The notes: generated from the sequence alone by a model not told the origin. Counted from the stretch's first letter, positions 10,098 to 21,625 are shown. The stretch: DNA of 64,000 bases from Glaciecola sp. HTCC2999 (GCA_949498985.1 CATECQ010000001.1:1-64000); one strand, 5' to 3'. Program-made: numbers and translations.

Positions 10098-10789
10098 ATA
10101 GAACTATTTATATCTATTAAGGTTTGTAAAGGGTCTTTTGATTGTGTAATAGGACGGCCAATAACCATATAACTGACACCGCTAGCCATGGCATTGGGCG
10201 GTGTCATTATTCTAATTTGATCACCTACTTCGCTGCCAACTGGACGTATTCCTGGCGTCACTAACAAAAAATCGTCATTCATAATTTGTCGCAATGCCAT
10301 TGCTTCTTGAGCAGAGCACACCACACCATCCAAACCTGAGGATTGACTAAGTAAAGCGAGTTTATTCACTTGCTCTGCAACGCTTACATTGGGTGTAACC
10401 TGACTTAGCTGAGATTCATCCATGGAGGTTAGGACTGTGACAGCTATCAATTTGGGTGCATCATCACCAAAGCTCGCTAGCCCTGCTTTTGCTTTTCTCA
10501 TCATGCTGGCGCCACCACTAGCATGAACATTAATCATCCAAACCCCTAAATCAGCAGCAGCAATACACGCTTTAGCCACAGTATTAGGAATATCATGAAA
10601 TTTCAAATCCAAAAATACATCAAACCCTTTATCAACTAATGGTTTAACTGCTTGAGGACCAAAGTAGGTGAACATTTCTTTACCAATTTTTAATTTACAC
10701 AACTCAGGTGATACTTTATCAACAAAGTTATTTAAATCTGATAACTGATTAAAATCACACGCAACTACTACTTTCGGATCAAAAGACAT
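10094..10789 (-). CDS. pyrF: Orotidine 5'-phosphate decarboxylase
   Basis: This 231-residue TIM-barrel enzyme makes UMP from OMP, the last step of pyrimidine synthesis. The catalytic D-x-K-x-x-D array is visible in [12 protein letters not shown] (about residues 60-71), with the phosphate-binding end VTPGIRP and VIGRPIT. An ATG at 10801 is in frame, but the ATG at 10789 is chosen because AGGTTAAAC places a Shine-Dalgarno before it and homologs start at that point. It follows lapB by about 18 bases, as in E. coli. Confidence 0.96.
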   Translation of the reverse strand: MSFDPKVVVACDFNQLSDLNNFVDKVSPELCKLKIGKEMFTYFGPQAVKPLVDKGFDVFLDLKFHDIPNTVAKACIAAADLGVWMINVHASGGASMMRKAKAGLASFGDDAPKLIAVTVLTSMDESQLSQVTPNVSVAEQVNKLALLSQSSGLDGVVCSAQEAMALRQIMNDDFLLVTPGIRPVGSEVGDQIRIMTPPNAMASGVSYMVIGRPITQSKDPLQTLIDINSSI

Positions 10790-10807
10790 GTTTAACCTCA
10801 TTTAACA

Positions 10808-11977
10808 TTATTCGCCATCTAATCCTTTGATGGGCTTTACGACACTCCAGTGCTTACATGCTGGACATAACCAATAAACCTGACGACCAGAGAAACCGCA
10901 TTGAACACAACGGTATTTAGGACGGGATTGAATTTGTTTCTCGACCAAATCTGCTAGTAAACCTAAGCTGTATTGAATTTGCTCGTCATCTTGTTGTTCA
11001 ACAAAAAAACCTAACAACGTTTTAAAACCTCGCATTGTAGGTTTCTGTTTTAGCTGCTCAAGTAAAATATGCGTCGCTTCGGTATCTTCTCCGCGTTTAG
11101 CTGATAGTTTTACTTTGGCTAAATAAGATGTCGCACATTCTTGCCAATAAGGCGCTAAGCTAGATTCTAGTAAGTCATCATCATTAAGTGCTTCTGAACA
11201 TTTTTCTAACAATGGAACTGCCTCCGAGAACCAAGAAATATCTCGATTTGGAACTTGATTAAGGGCATCCGCTGCTTTTTGATATTGTTGTGATTCAATA
11301 TAGATACGACCTAACATTAACCAGGGTCGGACAGCATGTTGATCAGTATCTATTGATTTGTGTAAAAATGGAATCGCATTGGAGTAATCCGCTGCTTTTA
11401 CAAACTGCTGTGCTTTTTCACAATAAAAATGTGATAACTGATGGGCAACTTCTTTTTGTTCAGGATCGACACTTAACATCCCTTGAGACAAATCAATCGC
11501 TTTATCCCACTCTTTAGTAGTTTGATAAATTTCAAATAAATAACGTTGGGCAGAAGGTCTATGTTTATCACTATCGAGTAATTTTAAGTATGAATTCTCA
11601 GCACGTTCTAGAAAACCGGCTAACATAAAATCTCGGCCTAGTTCACTTAGCGCATTTTCTCTAGGAATACCTTGCAACTCATCGCGTGATACGAGATTTT
11701 GATGGATACGAATAGCACGATCTAATTCACCACGATGGCGGAAAAAATTTCCCATCGCGATATGGGTTTCAACAGTATCATTGTTTAACGATATCATTTT
11801 TATCAAAGTATCAACCGCCTTGTCGGGTTGATCCGATAATAAAAAATTGAGACCTTTGTAATAATGTTTGGAAAGAATACTCGATTGTTTACGTTGGGCA
11901 TTACGGACACTATTACGGCCCATCATCCAACCGTATCCTGCTGCCACTGGCAACAGTAAAAATAGCAATTCAAGCAT
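10808..11977 (-). CDS. lapB: Lipopolysaccharide assembly protein LapB (YciM)
   Basis: This 389-residue protein is anchored by an N-terminal membrane segment (LLFLLLPVAAGYGWMMG) and faces the cytoplasm. About nine TPR repeats (for example PDKAVDTLIKMISLN) are followed by a C-terminal rubredoxin-like zinc module with CVQC and CPAC pairs. LapB links LPS assembly with FtsH-dependent turnover of LpxC. Length equals E. coli LapB (389). It is preceded by lapA with a three-base gap and followed by pyrF, the conserved order. Confidence 0.96.
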   Translation of the reverse strand: MLELLFLLLPVAAGYGWMMGRNSVRNAQRKQSSILSKHYYKGLNFLLSDQPDKAVDTLIKMISLNNDTVETHIAMGNFFRHRGELDRAIRIHQNLVSRDELQGIPRENALSELGRDFMLAGFLERAENSYLKLLDSDKHRPSAQRYLFEIYQTTKEWDKAIDLSQGMLSVDPEQKEVAHQLSHFYCEKAQQFVKAADYSNAIPFLHKSIDTDQHAVRPWLMLGRIYIESQQYQKAADALNQVPNRDISWFSEAVPLLEKCSEALNDDDLLESSLAPYWQECATSYLAKVKLSAKRGEDTEATHILLEQLKQKPTMRGFKTLLGFFVEQQDDEQIQYSLGLLADLVEKQIQSRPKYRCVQCGFSGRQVYWLCPACKHWSVVKPIKGLDGE

Positions 11978-11980
11978 GAG

Positions 11981-12238
11981 TTATTCTTCTGTAGTTAAGC
12001 GCTTTACTTGGTTTTTCAGGCTGTTCACTTGCCAGGTTAACTTTAACCAACTACTGAACATTGTCATCATCCCGATTATAACCCCTAAACATAGTAAAAT
12101 AGCCATCAAGGTAGATGCACGAAGTTCACTCTGTGCAATAAGATAATTGATAGTAACGAGATCTTGGTTTCGAGAACCAATAATGATGGCGACAATAAAT
12201 ACAAAGATGAGTATTAAACTTGTTAATAATCCTTTCAC
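11981..12238 (-). CDS. lapA: Lipopolysaccharide assembly protein LapA (DUF1049)
   Basis: This 85-residue protein has two membrane segments (LTSLILIFVFIVAIIIG and STLMAILLCLGVIIGMMTMF) and a basic C-terminal tail (NSLKNQVKRLTTEE), typical of LapA/YciS. It works with LapB in the inner membrane during LPS assembly. It lies three bases before lapB and 28 bases after ihfB, so the three genes are probably one transcription unit. Confidence 0.9.
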   Translation of the reverse strand: MKGLLTSLILIFVFIVAIIIGSRNQDLVTINYLIAQSELRASTLMAILLCLGVIIGMMTMFSSWLKLTWQVNSLKNQVKRLTTEE

Positions 12239-12266
12239 GTACTAATCCTTTTGAGTATCGCCTTAT

Positions 12267-12548
12267 TTAAGAAAAATCTACACGGTCGCGAAGTTCTTTA
12301 CCTGGCTTAAAGTGTGGAACATATTTACCTGATAATTCCACTAATTCACCCGTTTTTGGATTTCGACCTGTTCGTGGAGCACGGTAATGTAATGAAAAGC
12401 TCCCAAATCCTCTAATTTCTATGCGTTCACCACGCTGTAATGTCTGCGCCATGTACTCTAATAATTCTTTAACAGCCACTTCAATTTCTCGAGATTGCAC
12501 TTCATCGTAAGATGACATTAACGTTTCGATCAATTCAGATTTAGTCAT
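12267..12548 (-). CDS. ihfB: Integration host factor beta subunit
   Basis: This 93-residue HU/IHF-family protein has the diagnostic arm [21 protein letters not shown], split here as [10 protein letters not shown] and [11 protein letters not shown]. Pro in the RNPKTG loop intercalates DNA and bends it by about 160 degrees. Length is that of E. coli IhfB (94). The ihfB gene follows rpsA as in E. coli but is separated from it by a strong terminator, so it probably has its own promoter in 12549-12598. Confidence 0.96.
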   Translation of the reverse strand: MTKSELIETLMSSYDEVQSREIEVAVKELLEYMAQTLQRGERIEIRGFGSFSLHYRAPRTGRNPKTGELVELSGKYVPHFKPGKELRDRVDFS

Positions 12549-12598
12549 GTTTGGTGCCTCATTAATCTGTGATGTTTTACTTTAGACTAAGAGTTACA

Positions 12599-12639
12599 GA
12601 AAAAAAGGTGTAACGCAAGTTAACTTGCAGTTACACCTT
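12599..12639 (-). terminator. Rho-independent terminator after rpsA
   Basis: On the minus strand a long hairpin pairs AAGGTGTAAC (from 12639) with GTTACACCTT (to 12605) around a perfect inner palindrome GCAAGTTAACTTGC, with one bulged base, and is followed by a run of Ts. It begins about 20 bases after the rpsA stop. Confidence 0.92.
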
Positions 12640-12659
12640 CATATTTTCAGACTAAAAGG

Positions 12660-14330
12660 TTATTCGCCTTTGGCTGCTTTAAAAGCTTCTGCCATTGCGT
12701 TTGTTGAACCTTGGTCTTCATTTTGGTTAACTTTATCAAGCGCTTCTTTCTCTTCTGCTTGATCTTTCGCCTTAACAGATAAAGTCACGACGCGATTCTT
12801 ACGATCAACACCTGTGAATTTAGCTTCGATAGTATCACCAACAGAAACTTCTTCAGAAGCATCTTCGATACGATCACGAGACAAATCACTAACACGGATA
12901 TAACCTTCCACTTCTTCTGCTAAGTGTACGGTTACGCCTTTAGCATCAACTGCTGTAACGTTACCAGTAACAATAGCACCCTTAGTGAATTCCGCTAAGT
13001 AAGAGTTGAACGGATCTTCGTCAATTTGCTTAACGCCTAAAGAAATACGCTCACGCTCAGGGTCGACTTGTAAGACAACAGCGTTGATTTCGTCACCTTT
13101 CTTAAAGTCACGAACCGCTTCTTCACCCGTCTTATTCCAAGCAATATCAGATAAATGAACTAATCCATCAATACCGCCATCAAGGCCAATGAAGATACCA
13201 AAGTCAGTGATTGACTTGATCTTACCAGATACTTTATCGCCTTTATTATAAGACTTAGCAAACTCTTCCCAAGGATTAGGAATACATTGCTTAAGACCTA
13301 AAGAAATGCGACGACGCTCTTCGTCAATTTCAAGTACCATTACTTCAACCACGTCACCTAAGTTAACAACTTTAGATGGGTGAATGTTTTTGTTAGTCCA
13401 ATCCATTTCAGAAACGTGTACAAGACCTTCTACACCATCTTCAATTTCAACGAAACAACCATAGTCAGTTAAGTTAGTAACTGCACCGGATAAACGACTG
13501 TTTTCTGGGAAACGGGCTGCAATTTCTTGCCATGGATCGTTACCCATTTGCTTCATACCTAATGAAACACGAGACTTATCTTTGTCAAACTTAAGTACTT
13601 TAACATTGATTTCATCACCAACATTCACAATTTCACTTGGGTGCTTAACGCGCTTCCAAGCCATATCTGTGATGTGTAATAAACCGTCAACACCGCCTAA
13701 GTCAACGAACGCACCGTAGTCAGTAAGGTTCTTAACGATACCTTTAACTTCGTGGCCTTCTTCTAAGTTAGCAAGTAATTCGTCACGTTCAGCACTGCTT
13801 TCAGCTTCGATAACTGCACGACGTGAAACAACTACATTATTTCGCTTCGCATCTAACTTGATAACTTTAAATTCAATTTCTTTACCTTCAAGGTGAGTCG
13901 TGTCACGTACTGGACGTACATCAACTAATGAACCAGGTAAGAACGCACGAACAGTATTAACTTCTACTGTAAATCCGCCTTTAACTTTACCGTTGATAAC
14001 ACCTTTGATAGTTTCTTTTTCTTCGTAAGCCTTTTCTAGCTCAACCCATGCTTCATGGCGCTTAGCTTTCTCACGAGATAAGATAGTTTCACCGAAACCA
14101 TCTTCAACAGCATCTAATGCCACATCAACAAAATCACCCACTGCAACTTCTAAGTTACCTTCGGCATTTTTGAATTGCTCTGCTGGAATAGCACTCTCTG
14201 ATTTAAGACCTGCGTCAACTAGTACAATATCTTTTTCGATTGAAACGATTTCACCGCGTACGATGGCACCAGGACGAGTTTCTAACTGTTGTAAGCTTTC
14301 TTCAAAAAGCTGTGCAAAATTTTCTGACAT
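12660..14330 (-). CDS. rpsA: 30S ribosomal protein S1
   Basis: This 556-residue protein has six S1 (OB-fold) domains; the four C-terminal ones carry clear repeats such as [21 protein letters not shown] and [22 protein letters not shown] (each shortened here). S1 brings mRNA to the 30S subunit and helps start codons with weak Shine-Dalgarno. Length is that of E. coli S1 (557). The bases just before its ATG (AGATTATTAAT) lack a Shine-Dalgarno, as in E. coli rpsA, where the leader is self-regulated by S1. cmk lies upstream. Confidence 0.98.
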   Translation of the reverse strand: MSENFAQLFEESLQQLETRPGAIVRGEIVSIEKDIVLVDAGLKSESAIPAEQFKNAEGNLEVAVGDFVDVALDAVEDGFGETILSREKAKRHEAWVELEKAYEEKETIKGVINGKVKGGFTVEVNTVRAFLPGSLVDVRPVRDTTHLEGKEIEFKVIKLDAKRNNVVVSRRAVIEAESSAERDELLANLEEGHEVKGIVKNLTDYGAFVDLGGVDGLLHITDMAWKRVKHPSEIVNVGDEINVKVLKFDKDKSRVSLGMKQMGNDPWQEIAARFPENSRLSGAVTNLTDYGCFVEIEDGVEGLVHVSEMDWTNKNIHPSKVVNLGDVVEVMVLEIDEERRRISLGLKQCIPNPWEEFAKSYNKGDKVSGKIKSITDFGIFIGLDGGIDGLVHLSDIAWNKTGEEAVRDFKKGDEINAVVLQVDPERERISLGVKQIDEDPFNSYLAEFTKGAIVTGNVTAVDAKGVTVHLAEEVEGYIRVSDLSRDRIEDASEEVSVGDTIEAKFTGVDRKNRVVTLSVKAKDQAEEKEALDKVNQNEDQGSTNAMAEAFKAAKGE

Positions 14331-14429
14331 ATTAATAATCTATAGTCTATAAGTAATATCCACATCACATCCGGGTTATGCGGGGTTATTGTTCAAAGTT
14401 CATCAATCCTTTAACGAACATGATAAAAA

Positions 14430-15116
14430 CTAACGTGGAAAAATATCCGCGTTAGTTAAAATTTCTTTTACCTTTTCAAACACCTCATCAGCATTTAATT
14501 CTGTCGAATCAATTACATATGCATCATCAGCAGCTACTAATGGAGCAACAGCTCGATTAGTATCACGTTCATCACGAGATTGGATATCGCTCAAAAGGCG
14601 CGCAATATTAACATCATGGCCTTTATTTTTCAACTGATGAAAACGTCTTTCAGCCCTTGCCTGTGCTGATGCAGTTAAAAATATTTTAATGGGGGCATTA
14701 GGGAAGACAACAGTACCCATATCTCGACCATCTGCTACTAACCCTGGCCGTTCAGCAAAAGCACGTTGACGACGTAATAATGCCTCTCTAACACGTGTTA
14801 ATGAAGCGACTTGTGAAGCGAGCGCCCCGATAGTTTCAGTACGGATAATATCGGTAACATCTTCACTTTCCAACATCACACGTGTATTGCCCGCTTTAGT
14901 TACAAAATTGACATCTAAACTTGAAGCTAAGGGTACAACAGATTCTTCATCAGAGACATTGATGCCGTGATGTTGGCATGCTACTGCGAGAACGCGATAA
15001 ATCGCTCCGCTGTCTAAAAAGTGCCATTGTAAATAATTGGCGATACTTACACTCAGCGTGCCCTTACCGGCACCGCTGGGGCCATCGACTGTAACTATAG
15101 ATATAGGTTGAGCCAC
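14430..15116 (-). CDS. cmk: Cytidylate kinase
   Basis: This 228-residue P-loop kinase phosphorylates CMP and dCMP to the diphosphates in pyrimidine salvage and synthesis. The P-loop GPSGAGKGT is at residues 12-20, with the DSGAIYR CMP-binding loop, [11 protein letters not shown] and the arginine-rich lid ([14 protein letters not shown]). It lies 99 bases upstream of rpsA, the usual cmk-rpsA pair, and downstream of aroA, the order seen in many gammaproteobacteria. Confidence 0.97.
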   Translation of the reverse strand: MAQPISIVTVDGPSGAGKGTLSVSIANYLQWHFLDSGAIYRVLAVACQHHGINVSDEESVVPLASSLDVNFVTKAGNTRVMLESEDVTDIIRTETIGALASQVASLTRVREALLRRQRAFAERPGLVADGRDMGTVVFPNAPIKIFLTASAQARAERRFHQLKNKGHDVNIARLLSDIQSRDERDTNRAVAPLVAADDAYVIDSTELNADEVFEKVKEILTNADIFPR

Positions 15117-15208
15117 TACTTGTCATCCACTGGAATATTTAAGCGCGGTATTATACGCGCTACTGATGTGGACATAAAGTTAAATTTATATTTCTCTATG
15201 TACGGCAT

Positions 15209-16498
15209 TTAATTATTACAAATACTCGCAAAACGCGTAAAATAATCAGGAAATGTTTTAGCCGTACACTTAGGATCATTGATAGTGACAGGCGTATCTG
15301 ATAGAGCCACTAATGAAAAGCACATAGCAACACGATGGTCATCATAAGTATCAATTTCACTATGTAAAAGATTTATGGGTGGTGTCACTTCAATAAAATC
15401 ATCACCTTCTACAACCGTTGCTCCAACCTTACGGAGTTCTGTCGCCATAGCATATAAACGGTCAGTTTCTTTAACTCGCCAATTATATATATTACGAATA
15501 GAAGTCGTCCCTTTGGCGAATAATGCAGTGGTAGCAATAGTCATCGCAGCATCAGGTATATGATTCATATCCATATCAACTGCCTGTAAAGGCGCTCCAG
15601 TAATCGTGATACTATTGGGTTGATAACTGACCTTGGCACCCATCGCCTTTAATACTTCCGCAAAGCGGATATCACCTTGTACTGAGGCACTTCCTACACC
15701 AGTGACCTTTACTGTGCCACCTCTAATTGCACCTGCAGCTAAAAAATATGATGCAGATGAGGCATCCCCTTCAACCATATAGGTTTCTGGTGAAATATAT
15801 GTTTGATTACCTTGCACATAAAACACTTTATATTGGTTATGCGTAACGGTAACGCCGAATTTTTTCATGATATCTAAAGTAATATCAATATAAGGTATTG
15901 AGACTAAATCACCTTGAATATGGATCTCAGAATTAGAGGTAAATAAAGGTGCAGCCATTAATATGGCCGTTAAAAATTGTGAAGAAACACTGCCATCAAC
16001 TTCTATATGTCCACCTGTTAAACGCTGCCCTCTGATGTCTAAAGCTGGATAACCCACTTCATCTAAATAACGTATATCGGCATTAACATCAGCTAAAGCA
16101 GCAACCAAATCACCAATAGGACGCTCTTTCATGCGCGGTTCACCCGTCAACACAGTATTTATTGGTGAGGTCGCTAATACACCGCATAATGGGCGCATTG
16201 CAGTTCCTGCATTCCCTAAGAAAAGCTCATTCTCTGGCTCAGTAGTAAACACTCCCCCTATCCCTTCGACTACACACACCGTATTATTTTCAGATAAAGT
16301 GAAATTAACGCCTAGCGATGACAATGCATTAAGCATATGACGAATATCATCACTATCGAGTAAATTGGTAACGGTGGTTGACCCTTTTGCTAATGCAGCT
16401 AATAATAGCGCGCGGTTGGATAATGATTTTGAACCTGGGACATTAACAGTCCCTGATACACGACTAATTGGCTGAAGAGTAAGTTGTTCCATAGTCAT
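15209..16498 (-). CDS. aroA: 3-phosphoshikimate 1-carboxyvinyltransferase (EPSP synthase)
   Basis: This 429-residue enzyme joins PEP to shikimate 3-phosphate in the chorismate pathway. Signatures are [17 protein letters not shown] (about 21-37) and [13 protein letters not shown] (about 92-104), with KETDRL and [10 protein letters not shown] near the C-terminus. GNAGTAMRP has the class I (glyphosate-sensitive) pattern. ATG at 16498 has AGGA five bases upstream; ATG at 16492 is what E. coli AroA would predict, so the start is uncertain by two residues. It lies two bases after serC, the classic serC-aroA operon. Confidence 0.97.
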   Translation of the reverse strand: MTMEQLTLQPISRVSGTVNVPGSKSLSNRALLLAALAKGSTTVTNLLDSDDIRHMLNALSSLGVNFTLSENNTVCVVEGIGGVFTTEPENELFLGNAGTAMRPLCGVLATSPINTVLTGEPRMKERPIGDLVAALADVNADIRYLDEVGYPALDIRGQRLTGGHIEVDGSVSSQFLTAILMAAPLFTSNSEIHIQGDLVSIPYIDITLDIMKKFGVTVTHNQYKVFYVQGNQTYISPETYMVEGDASSASYFLAAGAIRGGTVKVTGVGSASVQGDIRFAEVLKAMGAKVSYQPNSITITGAPLQAVDMDMNHIPDAAMTIATTALFAKGTTSIRNIYNWRVKETDRLYAMATELRKVGATVVEGDDFIEVTPPINLLHSEIDTYDDHRVAMCFSLVALSDTPVTINDPKCTAKTFPDYFTRFASICNN

Positions 16499-16500
16499 CT

Positions 16501-17598
16501 TTATCCTTTAGTACGTGAAAATTCATGCATAAAATCAACGAGTGCCTGCACACCCTCTAGTGTCATAGCATTGTAAATACTTGCGCGCATTCCACCAACT
16601 GAACGATGACCTTTTAATGCTGCTAAGCCATTTGCTTCAGCAAGTGATAAAAACTCACTATCCAATGCGGGATTGGCCAATGTAAAGGGAACATTCATAA
16701 TCGAACGATGCTGTTTGGCGACATTATTGTGATAAAAATCATTATTATCAATTGCGTCATATAACAAAGCGGCTTTTGTTTCATTACGTTTGGATATAAC
16801 AGATAATCCTCCTTGCGCTTTTAACCACTTAAATACTAAGCCAGAAAGATACCATGAGTATGTCGGAGGCGTATTATACATACTGTCACTATTGGCTTGG
16901 ATGGTATAATTTAAGAAACTCGGTGTGATAGACTGTGCTTTATCTAACAAGTCATCGCGAACAATGACTACGGCAAGCCCTGATGGCCCAATATTTTTTT
17001 GGGCACTGGCATAAATTATACCAAAATCGTTAACATTTAATGGACCCGATAAAATAGTCGATGACATATCCGCTACTAATGGGACATCTTCTAATTTAGG
17101 CGGCGTGAAAATCGCTATTCCATCTACAGTCTCATTAGGGCAGTAATGTAAATAGGCAGCTTGGGTACGTTGCTCATCTGTTAAAGACCATTCATGCTGT
17201 GCAGGTACGACTCTTAAACCTTCAGTATTCACAGTATCTTGAGCCACAACATGAGTACGAGTGTATTTTGCCGCCTCAGACACAGCCCCTTTCGACCAAG
17301 AACCTGATTGTAAATGTAGACTCAAATCATTAGGTTGGGCAATATTCAAAGGAACACTAGTAAACTGACCGCGACCGCCACCTTGTAAGAATAGTATTTT
17401 GTAATTATTAGGTACGAATAATAAATCACGTAAATCTTGCTCTGCTTGAGCTGCCACTTCAATAAAGGGTTTACTGCGGTGACTAATCTCCATAACTGAT
17501 GAGCCTAAACCTTGCCAATTAAGCATTTCGGCATGCGCTTGTTGCATTACTTCAGCAGGTAACATCGCCGGGCCGGCACTAAAATTAAAATGTTGCAC
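16501..17598 (-). CDS. serC: Phosphoserine aminotransferase
   Basis: This PLP enzyme of 365 residues makes phosphoserine from 3-phosphohydroxypyruvate and also serves pyridoxine synthesis. The N-terminal [14 protein letters not shown] and the PLP-lysine segment [13 protein letters not shown] are diagnostic. A longer reading from 17655 is possible, but the GTG at 17598 is chosen: AGGAA lies about six bases before it and homologs begin at [10 protein letters not shown]. The upstream extension also runs into the gyrA terminator. It forms an operon with aroA. Confidence 0.96.
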   Translation of the reverse strand: MQHFNFSAGPAMLPAEVMQQAHAEMLNWQGLGSSVMEISHRSKPFIEVAAQAEQDLRDLLFVPNNYKILFLQGGGRGQFTSVPLNIAQPNDLSLHLQSGSWSKGAVSEAAKYTRTHVVAQDTVNTEGLRVVPAQHEWSLTDEQRTQAAYLHYCPNETVDGIAIFTPPKLEDVPLVADMSSTILSGPLNVNDFGIIYASAQKNIGPSGLAVVIVRDDLLDKAQSITPSFLNYTIQANSDSMYNTPPTYSWYLSGLVFKWLKAQGGLSVISKRNETKAALLYDAIDNNDFYHNNVAKQHRSIMNVPFTLANPALDSEFLSLAEANGLAALKGHRSVGGMRASIYNAMTLEGVQALVDFMHEFSRTKG

Positions 17599-17627
17599 GT
17601 TGGTTCCTATTAATTTACCAAAACAAT

Positions 17628-17661
17628 AAAAAAAGCGATGCAGATATTTATCCACACCGCT
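17628..17661 (-). terminator. Rho-independent terminator after gyrA
   Basis: On the minus strand AGCGGTGTGGAT pairs with ATCTGCATCGCT (three G-T wobbles) around an AAAT loop and is followed by TTTTTT. It begins 28 bases after the gyrA stop and separates gyrA from serC. Confidence 0.88.
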
Positions 17662-17689
17662 TATGAATCTAACCTAAATCAATGAGTAC

Positions 17690-20347
17690 TTATTCAGTAT
17701 CTGCACTGCCATTAGATTCACTATCAATTGATGATGCCTGTGTTTCATCTACATCAGTAGATACTGATAAAGCTTCACCCTCAATTACATTGCCATCTTC
17801 ATCAGTTACAATGTCTGATGTTTCAATTTCATCGATGCGTTGTAAACCTACTACGTGTTCATTTTCACTCGTACGTATTAGAGTCACGCCTTGCGTATTA
17901 CGACCCACTGTAGAAACTTCAGTCGCTCGCGTTCGAACAAGTGTACCTTGATCACTGATGAGCATGATTTCATCATCTTCATTTACTTGAACAGCACCGA
18001 CTACTGCGCCATTTCGTTCTGATACCTTAATTGATACCACACCTTTAGTCGCTCTTGACTTAGCTGGATATTCGGCTATATCAGTACGCTTACCATAACC
18101 ATTTTCAGTTGCAGTTAACACGGCACCATCACCATTTGGAACAATCAAGGACACAACTTTTTGATCATCTTCTAGACGGATACCACGCACACCTGTCGCT
18201 GTTCGTCCCATTGGGCGCACTTGCTCTTCGTGGAAACGCACAACTTTACCCGCATCAGAGAACAACATGATTTCACTGTCACCATCGGTGAGATCGACAC
18301 CAATTAATTCATTACCATCATTTAAGTTAACCGCAATTATACCATTAGCACGTGGACGTGAATATTGAGTCAATTCAGTTTTCTTCACTGTACCGTTAGT
18401 CGTTGCCATGAATACATATTTGCCTTCAACAAATTCTTTAATCGGTAAGATTGCTGTGATGCGCTCACCCTCTTCTAACGGTAAAATATTCACAATAGGT
18501 CGCCCACGCGCATTTCGACTTGCTAATGGTAACTGATAGACTTTCAACCAATACAGTCGGCCGCGAGTTGAGAAACATAAAATGTGATCGTGAGTATTTG
18601 CTACTAACAACTTCTCAATGAAATCTTCATCTTTCATCTTAGTCGCAGATTTACCTTTACCGCCTCGTTTTTGAGCTTCGTAATCTGATAATTTTTGATA
18701 TTTAACATAACCTTCGCGCGACAATGTCACCACAACGTCTTCACGTTCAATTAAGTCTTCTAAATCAATATCATGTGATGCTGCAGTAATCTCAGTTCGA
18801 CGAGCATCTCCGAATTCATCACGAATCGCTTCTAGTTCTTCACGAATAACTTCCATTAAACGCTCTGAACTTCCTAATATACGTAATAATTCAGCAATAA
18901 TATCCAGTAAATCTTTGTACTCAGCTAAGATTTTATCGTGTTCTAAGCCAGTTAATTTGTGTAGACGTAAATCAAGTATAGCTTGTGCTTGTTGTTCTGT
19001 TAGATAGTAAAATCCGTCACGAATACCGTATTGAGGCTCTAACCAATCTGGACGAGCGGCATCATCACCAGCGCGTTCAAGCATCTCAGCTACATCACCT
19101 AGCGCCCAACCTTGTGCAGTTAATTTCAACTTAGCTTCAGAAGGGCTTGGAGAGGCTTTAATCAGCTCAATAACGGGGTCAATATTAGCTAAAGCAATTG
19201 CAAGGCCTTCTAATAAATGGGCTCGGTCTCGTGCTTTCTTTAATTCATAAACAGTTCTGCGTGTCACAACTTCGCGACGATGCAGAATGAAACATTCAAG
19301 GGTATCCTTTAAGTTAAAGACTTTCGGCTGGTTATTATCAAGAGCAACCATATTGATACCAAAAACCGTTTGCAGCTGGGTATTAGCATATAAATGATTG
19401 AGTAATACTTCAGCTGATTCATTGCGTTTAACTTCCACAACAATTCGCATACCATCTTTATCAGACTCGTCACGAAGTGCAGATACACCTTCAATGCGTT
19501 TTTCTTTAACCAGCTCAGCAATTTTTTCAATAAGTTTGGCTTTATTTACCTGATAAGGTAATTCGTTGACAATGATTGTTTCTTTACCATTGTCTTCAGT
19601 TTCAATCTCTGCACGTGCTCGTAAATAAATTTTACCACGACCCGTTCGATAAGCTTCTTCTATGCCTTTACGTCCACTTATCATAGCAGCCGTTGGAAAA
19701 TCTGGCCCAGGAATGTGTTCGATTAATTCCTCTATGGTACACGCTGGATTTTCAATTAGCGCAATACAACCGTTAATGACTTCGGTTAAATTATGTGGTG
19801 GAATATTTGTCGCCATACCAACAGCAATACCAGATGAACCATTAACTAACAGATTCGGTACTCGAGTAGGCATCACTTCAGGAATTTTTTCGGTGCCATC
19901 ATAATTAGGCACAAAATTGACCGTTTCTTTATCTAAATCTGCTAATAACTCATGCGCAATTTTGGACATACGAACTTCGGTGTAACGCATTGCTGCTGCG
20001 GAGTCACCGTCAACAGAGCCAAAGTTACCTTGACCATCTACCAACATGTAACGTAATGAGAAAGGCTGCGCCATCCGAACAATCGTATCGTATACAGCAG
20101 TATCACCATGAGGGTGATATTTACCAATCACATCGCCGACGACACGAGCTGATTTTTTATATGGTTTATTAAAATCATTTTTTAATTCATTCATCGCGAA
20201 TAAAACGCGACGGTGAACAGGCTTCAAGCCATCACGGACATCTGGAAGGGCCCGTCCTACAATTACGCTCATCGCGTAATCGAGGTATGAATTCTTAAGT
20301 TCTTCTTCGATATTAATCGGTAATATTTCTTTGGCGCGATCAGTCAT
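17690..20347 (-). CDS. gyrA: DNA gyrase subunit A
   Basis: This 885-residue type II topoisomerase subunit breaks and rejoins DNA and, with GyrB, introduces negative supercoils. The first 90 residues align without gaps to E. coli GyrA. The quinolone-determining region reads [12 protein letters not shown]: residue 83 is Thr and Asp87 is kept. The catalytic tyrosine lies in [11 protein letters not shown] (about residue 122). The GyrA box QKRGGKG leads the C-terminal beta-pinwheel, which ends in an acidic tail. It is divergent from ubiG as in E. coli. Confidence 0.98.
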   Translation of the reverse strand: MTDRAKEILPINIEEELKNSYLDYAMSVIVGRALPDVRDGLKPVHRRVLFAMNELKNDFNKPYKKSARVVGDVIGKYHPHGDTAVYDTIVRMAQPFSLRYMLVDGQGNFGSVDGDSAAAMRYTEVRMSKIAHELLADLDKETVNFVPNYDGTEKIPEVMPTRVPNLLVNGSSGIAVGMATNIPPHNLTEVINGCIALIENPACTIEELIEHIPGPDFPTAAMISGRKGIEEAYRTGRGKIYLRARAEIETEDNGKETIIVNELPYQVNKAKLIEKIAELVKEKRIEGVSALRDESDKDGMRIVVEVKRNESAEVLLNHLYANTQLQTVFGINMVALDNNQPKVFNLKDTLECFILHRREVVTRRTVYELKKARDRAHLLEGLAIALANIDPVIELIKASPSPSEAKLKLTAQGWALGDVAEMLERAGDDAARPDWLEPQYGIRDGFYYLTEQQAQAILDLRLHKLTGLEHDKILAEYKDLLDIIAELLRILGSSERLMEVIREELEAIRDEFGDARRTEITAASHDIDLEDLIEREDVVVTLSREGYVKYQKLSDYEAQKRGGKGKSATKMKDEDFIEKLLVANTHDHILCFSTRGRLYWLKVYQLPLASRNARGRPIVNILPLEEGERITAILPIKEFVEGKYVFMATTNGTVKKTELTQYSRPRANGIIAVNLNDGNELIGVDLTDGDSEIMLFSDAGKVVRFHEEQVRPMGRTATGVRGIRLEDDQKVVSLIVPNGDGAVLTATENGYGKRTDIAEYPAKSRATKGVVSIKVSERNGAVVGAVQVNEDDEIMLISDQGTLVRTRATEVSTVGRNTQGVTLIRTSENEHVVGLQRIDEIETSDIVTDEDGNVIEGEALSVSTDVDETQASSIDSESNGSADTE

Positions 20348-20629
20348 AAACTGCCGAATCCCCTATATTGGTTATTGAGAGTCTTTCTCATTGTGCTTTA
20401 TTAGCTTATACAACGGAAAACTTCTCTTTTTTATGGGTGAAACATGAGTAAATCTCACACGCGACTATAACATTAAGCATTCATAATATGTAGTAATTGT
20501 GTGTTTAAATGAATTATCCGTTGAAAATTTAATCAATTACCTGTCATCGAATGTTTTTACAAATAATGATAAGATTAATTAACTTTACTAAATTCAATTC
20601 AAGCAACATTTTCAAGGGCCAGGCAAAGC

Positions 20630-21364
20630 ATGAATGTAGACCAGCAAGAAATCGAAAAATTTACTGCAATCGCTAGTCGCTGGTGGGATCTAGAAGGTGA
20701 ATTCAAACCTTTGCATCAAATTAATCCATTACGAGTCGACTACATTATTGAGAAAATAACAGGTCAATCCCGTCCTGTTAATGGGTTCAATAATGACGTT
20801 TTAAGTGGATTGAAAATCGTTGATATTGGTTGCGGTGGCGGTATCTTAGCCGAAGCTTTAGCTTCTTATGGTGCCCATGTAACAGGCATTGACCTTGCTG
20901 AAGAATCACTCACTGTTGCACGTTTACATGCTCTGGAAAAGCATGTTAAAAATGTGACTTATCAACACATTAGTGCAGAAGACTTTGCATTAGCAAACAC
21001 TGAGCACTTTGATGTGGTGACTTGCTTAGAAATGTTGGAACATGTTCCTGACCCAAGCGCGATTGTAAGAGCTGCAGCCTTACTGGTAAAACCGAATTCA
21101 CCCGTTTTTTTCTCTACCCTCAATCGTAACTTTAAGTCGTATTTAATGGCGATTGTTGGCGCTGAATATGTAATGAATTTAGTACCCAAAGGAACGCATG
21201 ATTTTAATAAGTTCATTAAACCCAGTGAGCTAATGCGTATGATAGATAACACGCCATTGAATATAAAAGCCACCATGGGTTTGCACTTTAATCCGTTAAC
21301 TCAAGATTACTATTTATCCAATACTAATATCGATGTGAACTACATTATACATTGTCACAAATAA
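20630..21364 (+). CDS. ubiG: Ubiquinone biosynthesis O-methyltransferase UbiG
   Basis: This 244-residue SAM-dependent enzyme performs both O-methylations of ubiquinone synthesis. The N-terminal part (KFTAIASRWWDLEGEFKPLH) and SAM motif VDIGCGGGILAEALA (about 63-77) are diagnostic, with CLEMLEHVPDP and FFSTLNRN further on. A short GGGCCAGGC segment precedes the ATG. Placement opposite gyrA and upstream of nrdAB matches E. coli. Confidence 0.97.
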   Translation: MNVDQQEIEKFTAIASRWWDLEGEFKPLHQINPLRVDYIIEKITGQSRPVNGFNNDVLSGLKIVDIGCGGGILAEALASYGAHVTGIDLAEESLTVARLHALEKHVKNVTYQHISAEDFALANTEHFDVVTCLEMLEHVPDPSAIVRAAALLVKPNSPVFFSTLNRNFKSYLMAIVGAEYVMNLVPKGTHDFNKFIKPSELMRMIDNTPLNIKATMGLHFNPLTQDYYLSNTNIDVNYIIHCHK

Positions 21365-21418
21365 TTATTATTGGACAGCTTATTTTTTCTTGACAAATAT
21401 TTAACATCTACCAGCACT

Positions 21419-21434
21419 ACACCACATATAGTGT
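21419..21434. promoter_or_regulatory. NrdR box 1a
   Basis: The 16-base ACACCACATATAGTGT fits the NrdR-box consensus acaCwAtATaTwGtgt at most positions, including the conserved C4, A6, AT8-9, T11 and G13. It lies 32 bases (three helical turns) before box 1b, the spacing usual for NrdR pairs. NrdR is the nucleotide-sensing repressor of ribonucleotide reductase genes. Confidence 0.72.
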
Positions 21435-21450
21435 CTATTATATGCAAATA

Positions 21451-21466
21451 GTTCTATATATCGTGT
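21451..21466. promoter_or_regulatory. NrdR box 1b
   Basis: GTTCTATATATCGTGT fits the NrdR core CwAtATaT well, with the 3' half GTGT intact and a divergent 5' end. Its start is 32 bases after that of box 1a. Confidence 0.7.
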
Positions 21467-21609
21467 TTGAATAACAACATCACTAAATATAATAAAAAAA
21501 ATTATATCATTTTAGTTCATTACACCTAGTATCTATTTGCCATAAAACCTTGTGTTTACGGGCTTTGAAGCACTCTCTTAAATTGATTGATTGTTTTTTA
21601 ATCACAAAA

Positions 21610-21625
21610 ACACATCATCTAGTGG
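21610..21625. promoter_or_regulatory. NrdR-like box 2a (weaker)
   Basis: ACACATCATCTAGTGG matches 12 of 16 consensus positions by my alignment. Its start is 33 bases before that of box 2b, which repeats the geometry of the first pair. Confidence 0.45.

Noticed and set aside
17599-17655. N-terminal extension of serC
   Set aside because: It would start inside the gyrA terminator and lacks similarity; the GTG at 17598 has a Shine-Dalgarno and the expected protein start.
21390-21395. Perfect TTGACA in the nrdA leader
   Set aside because: No acceptable -10 element lies 15-20 bases downstream, so I do not call a promoter from it.
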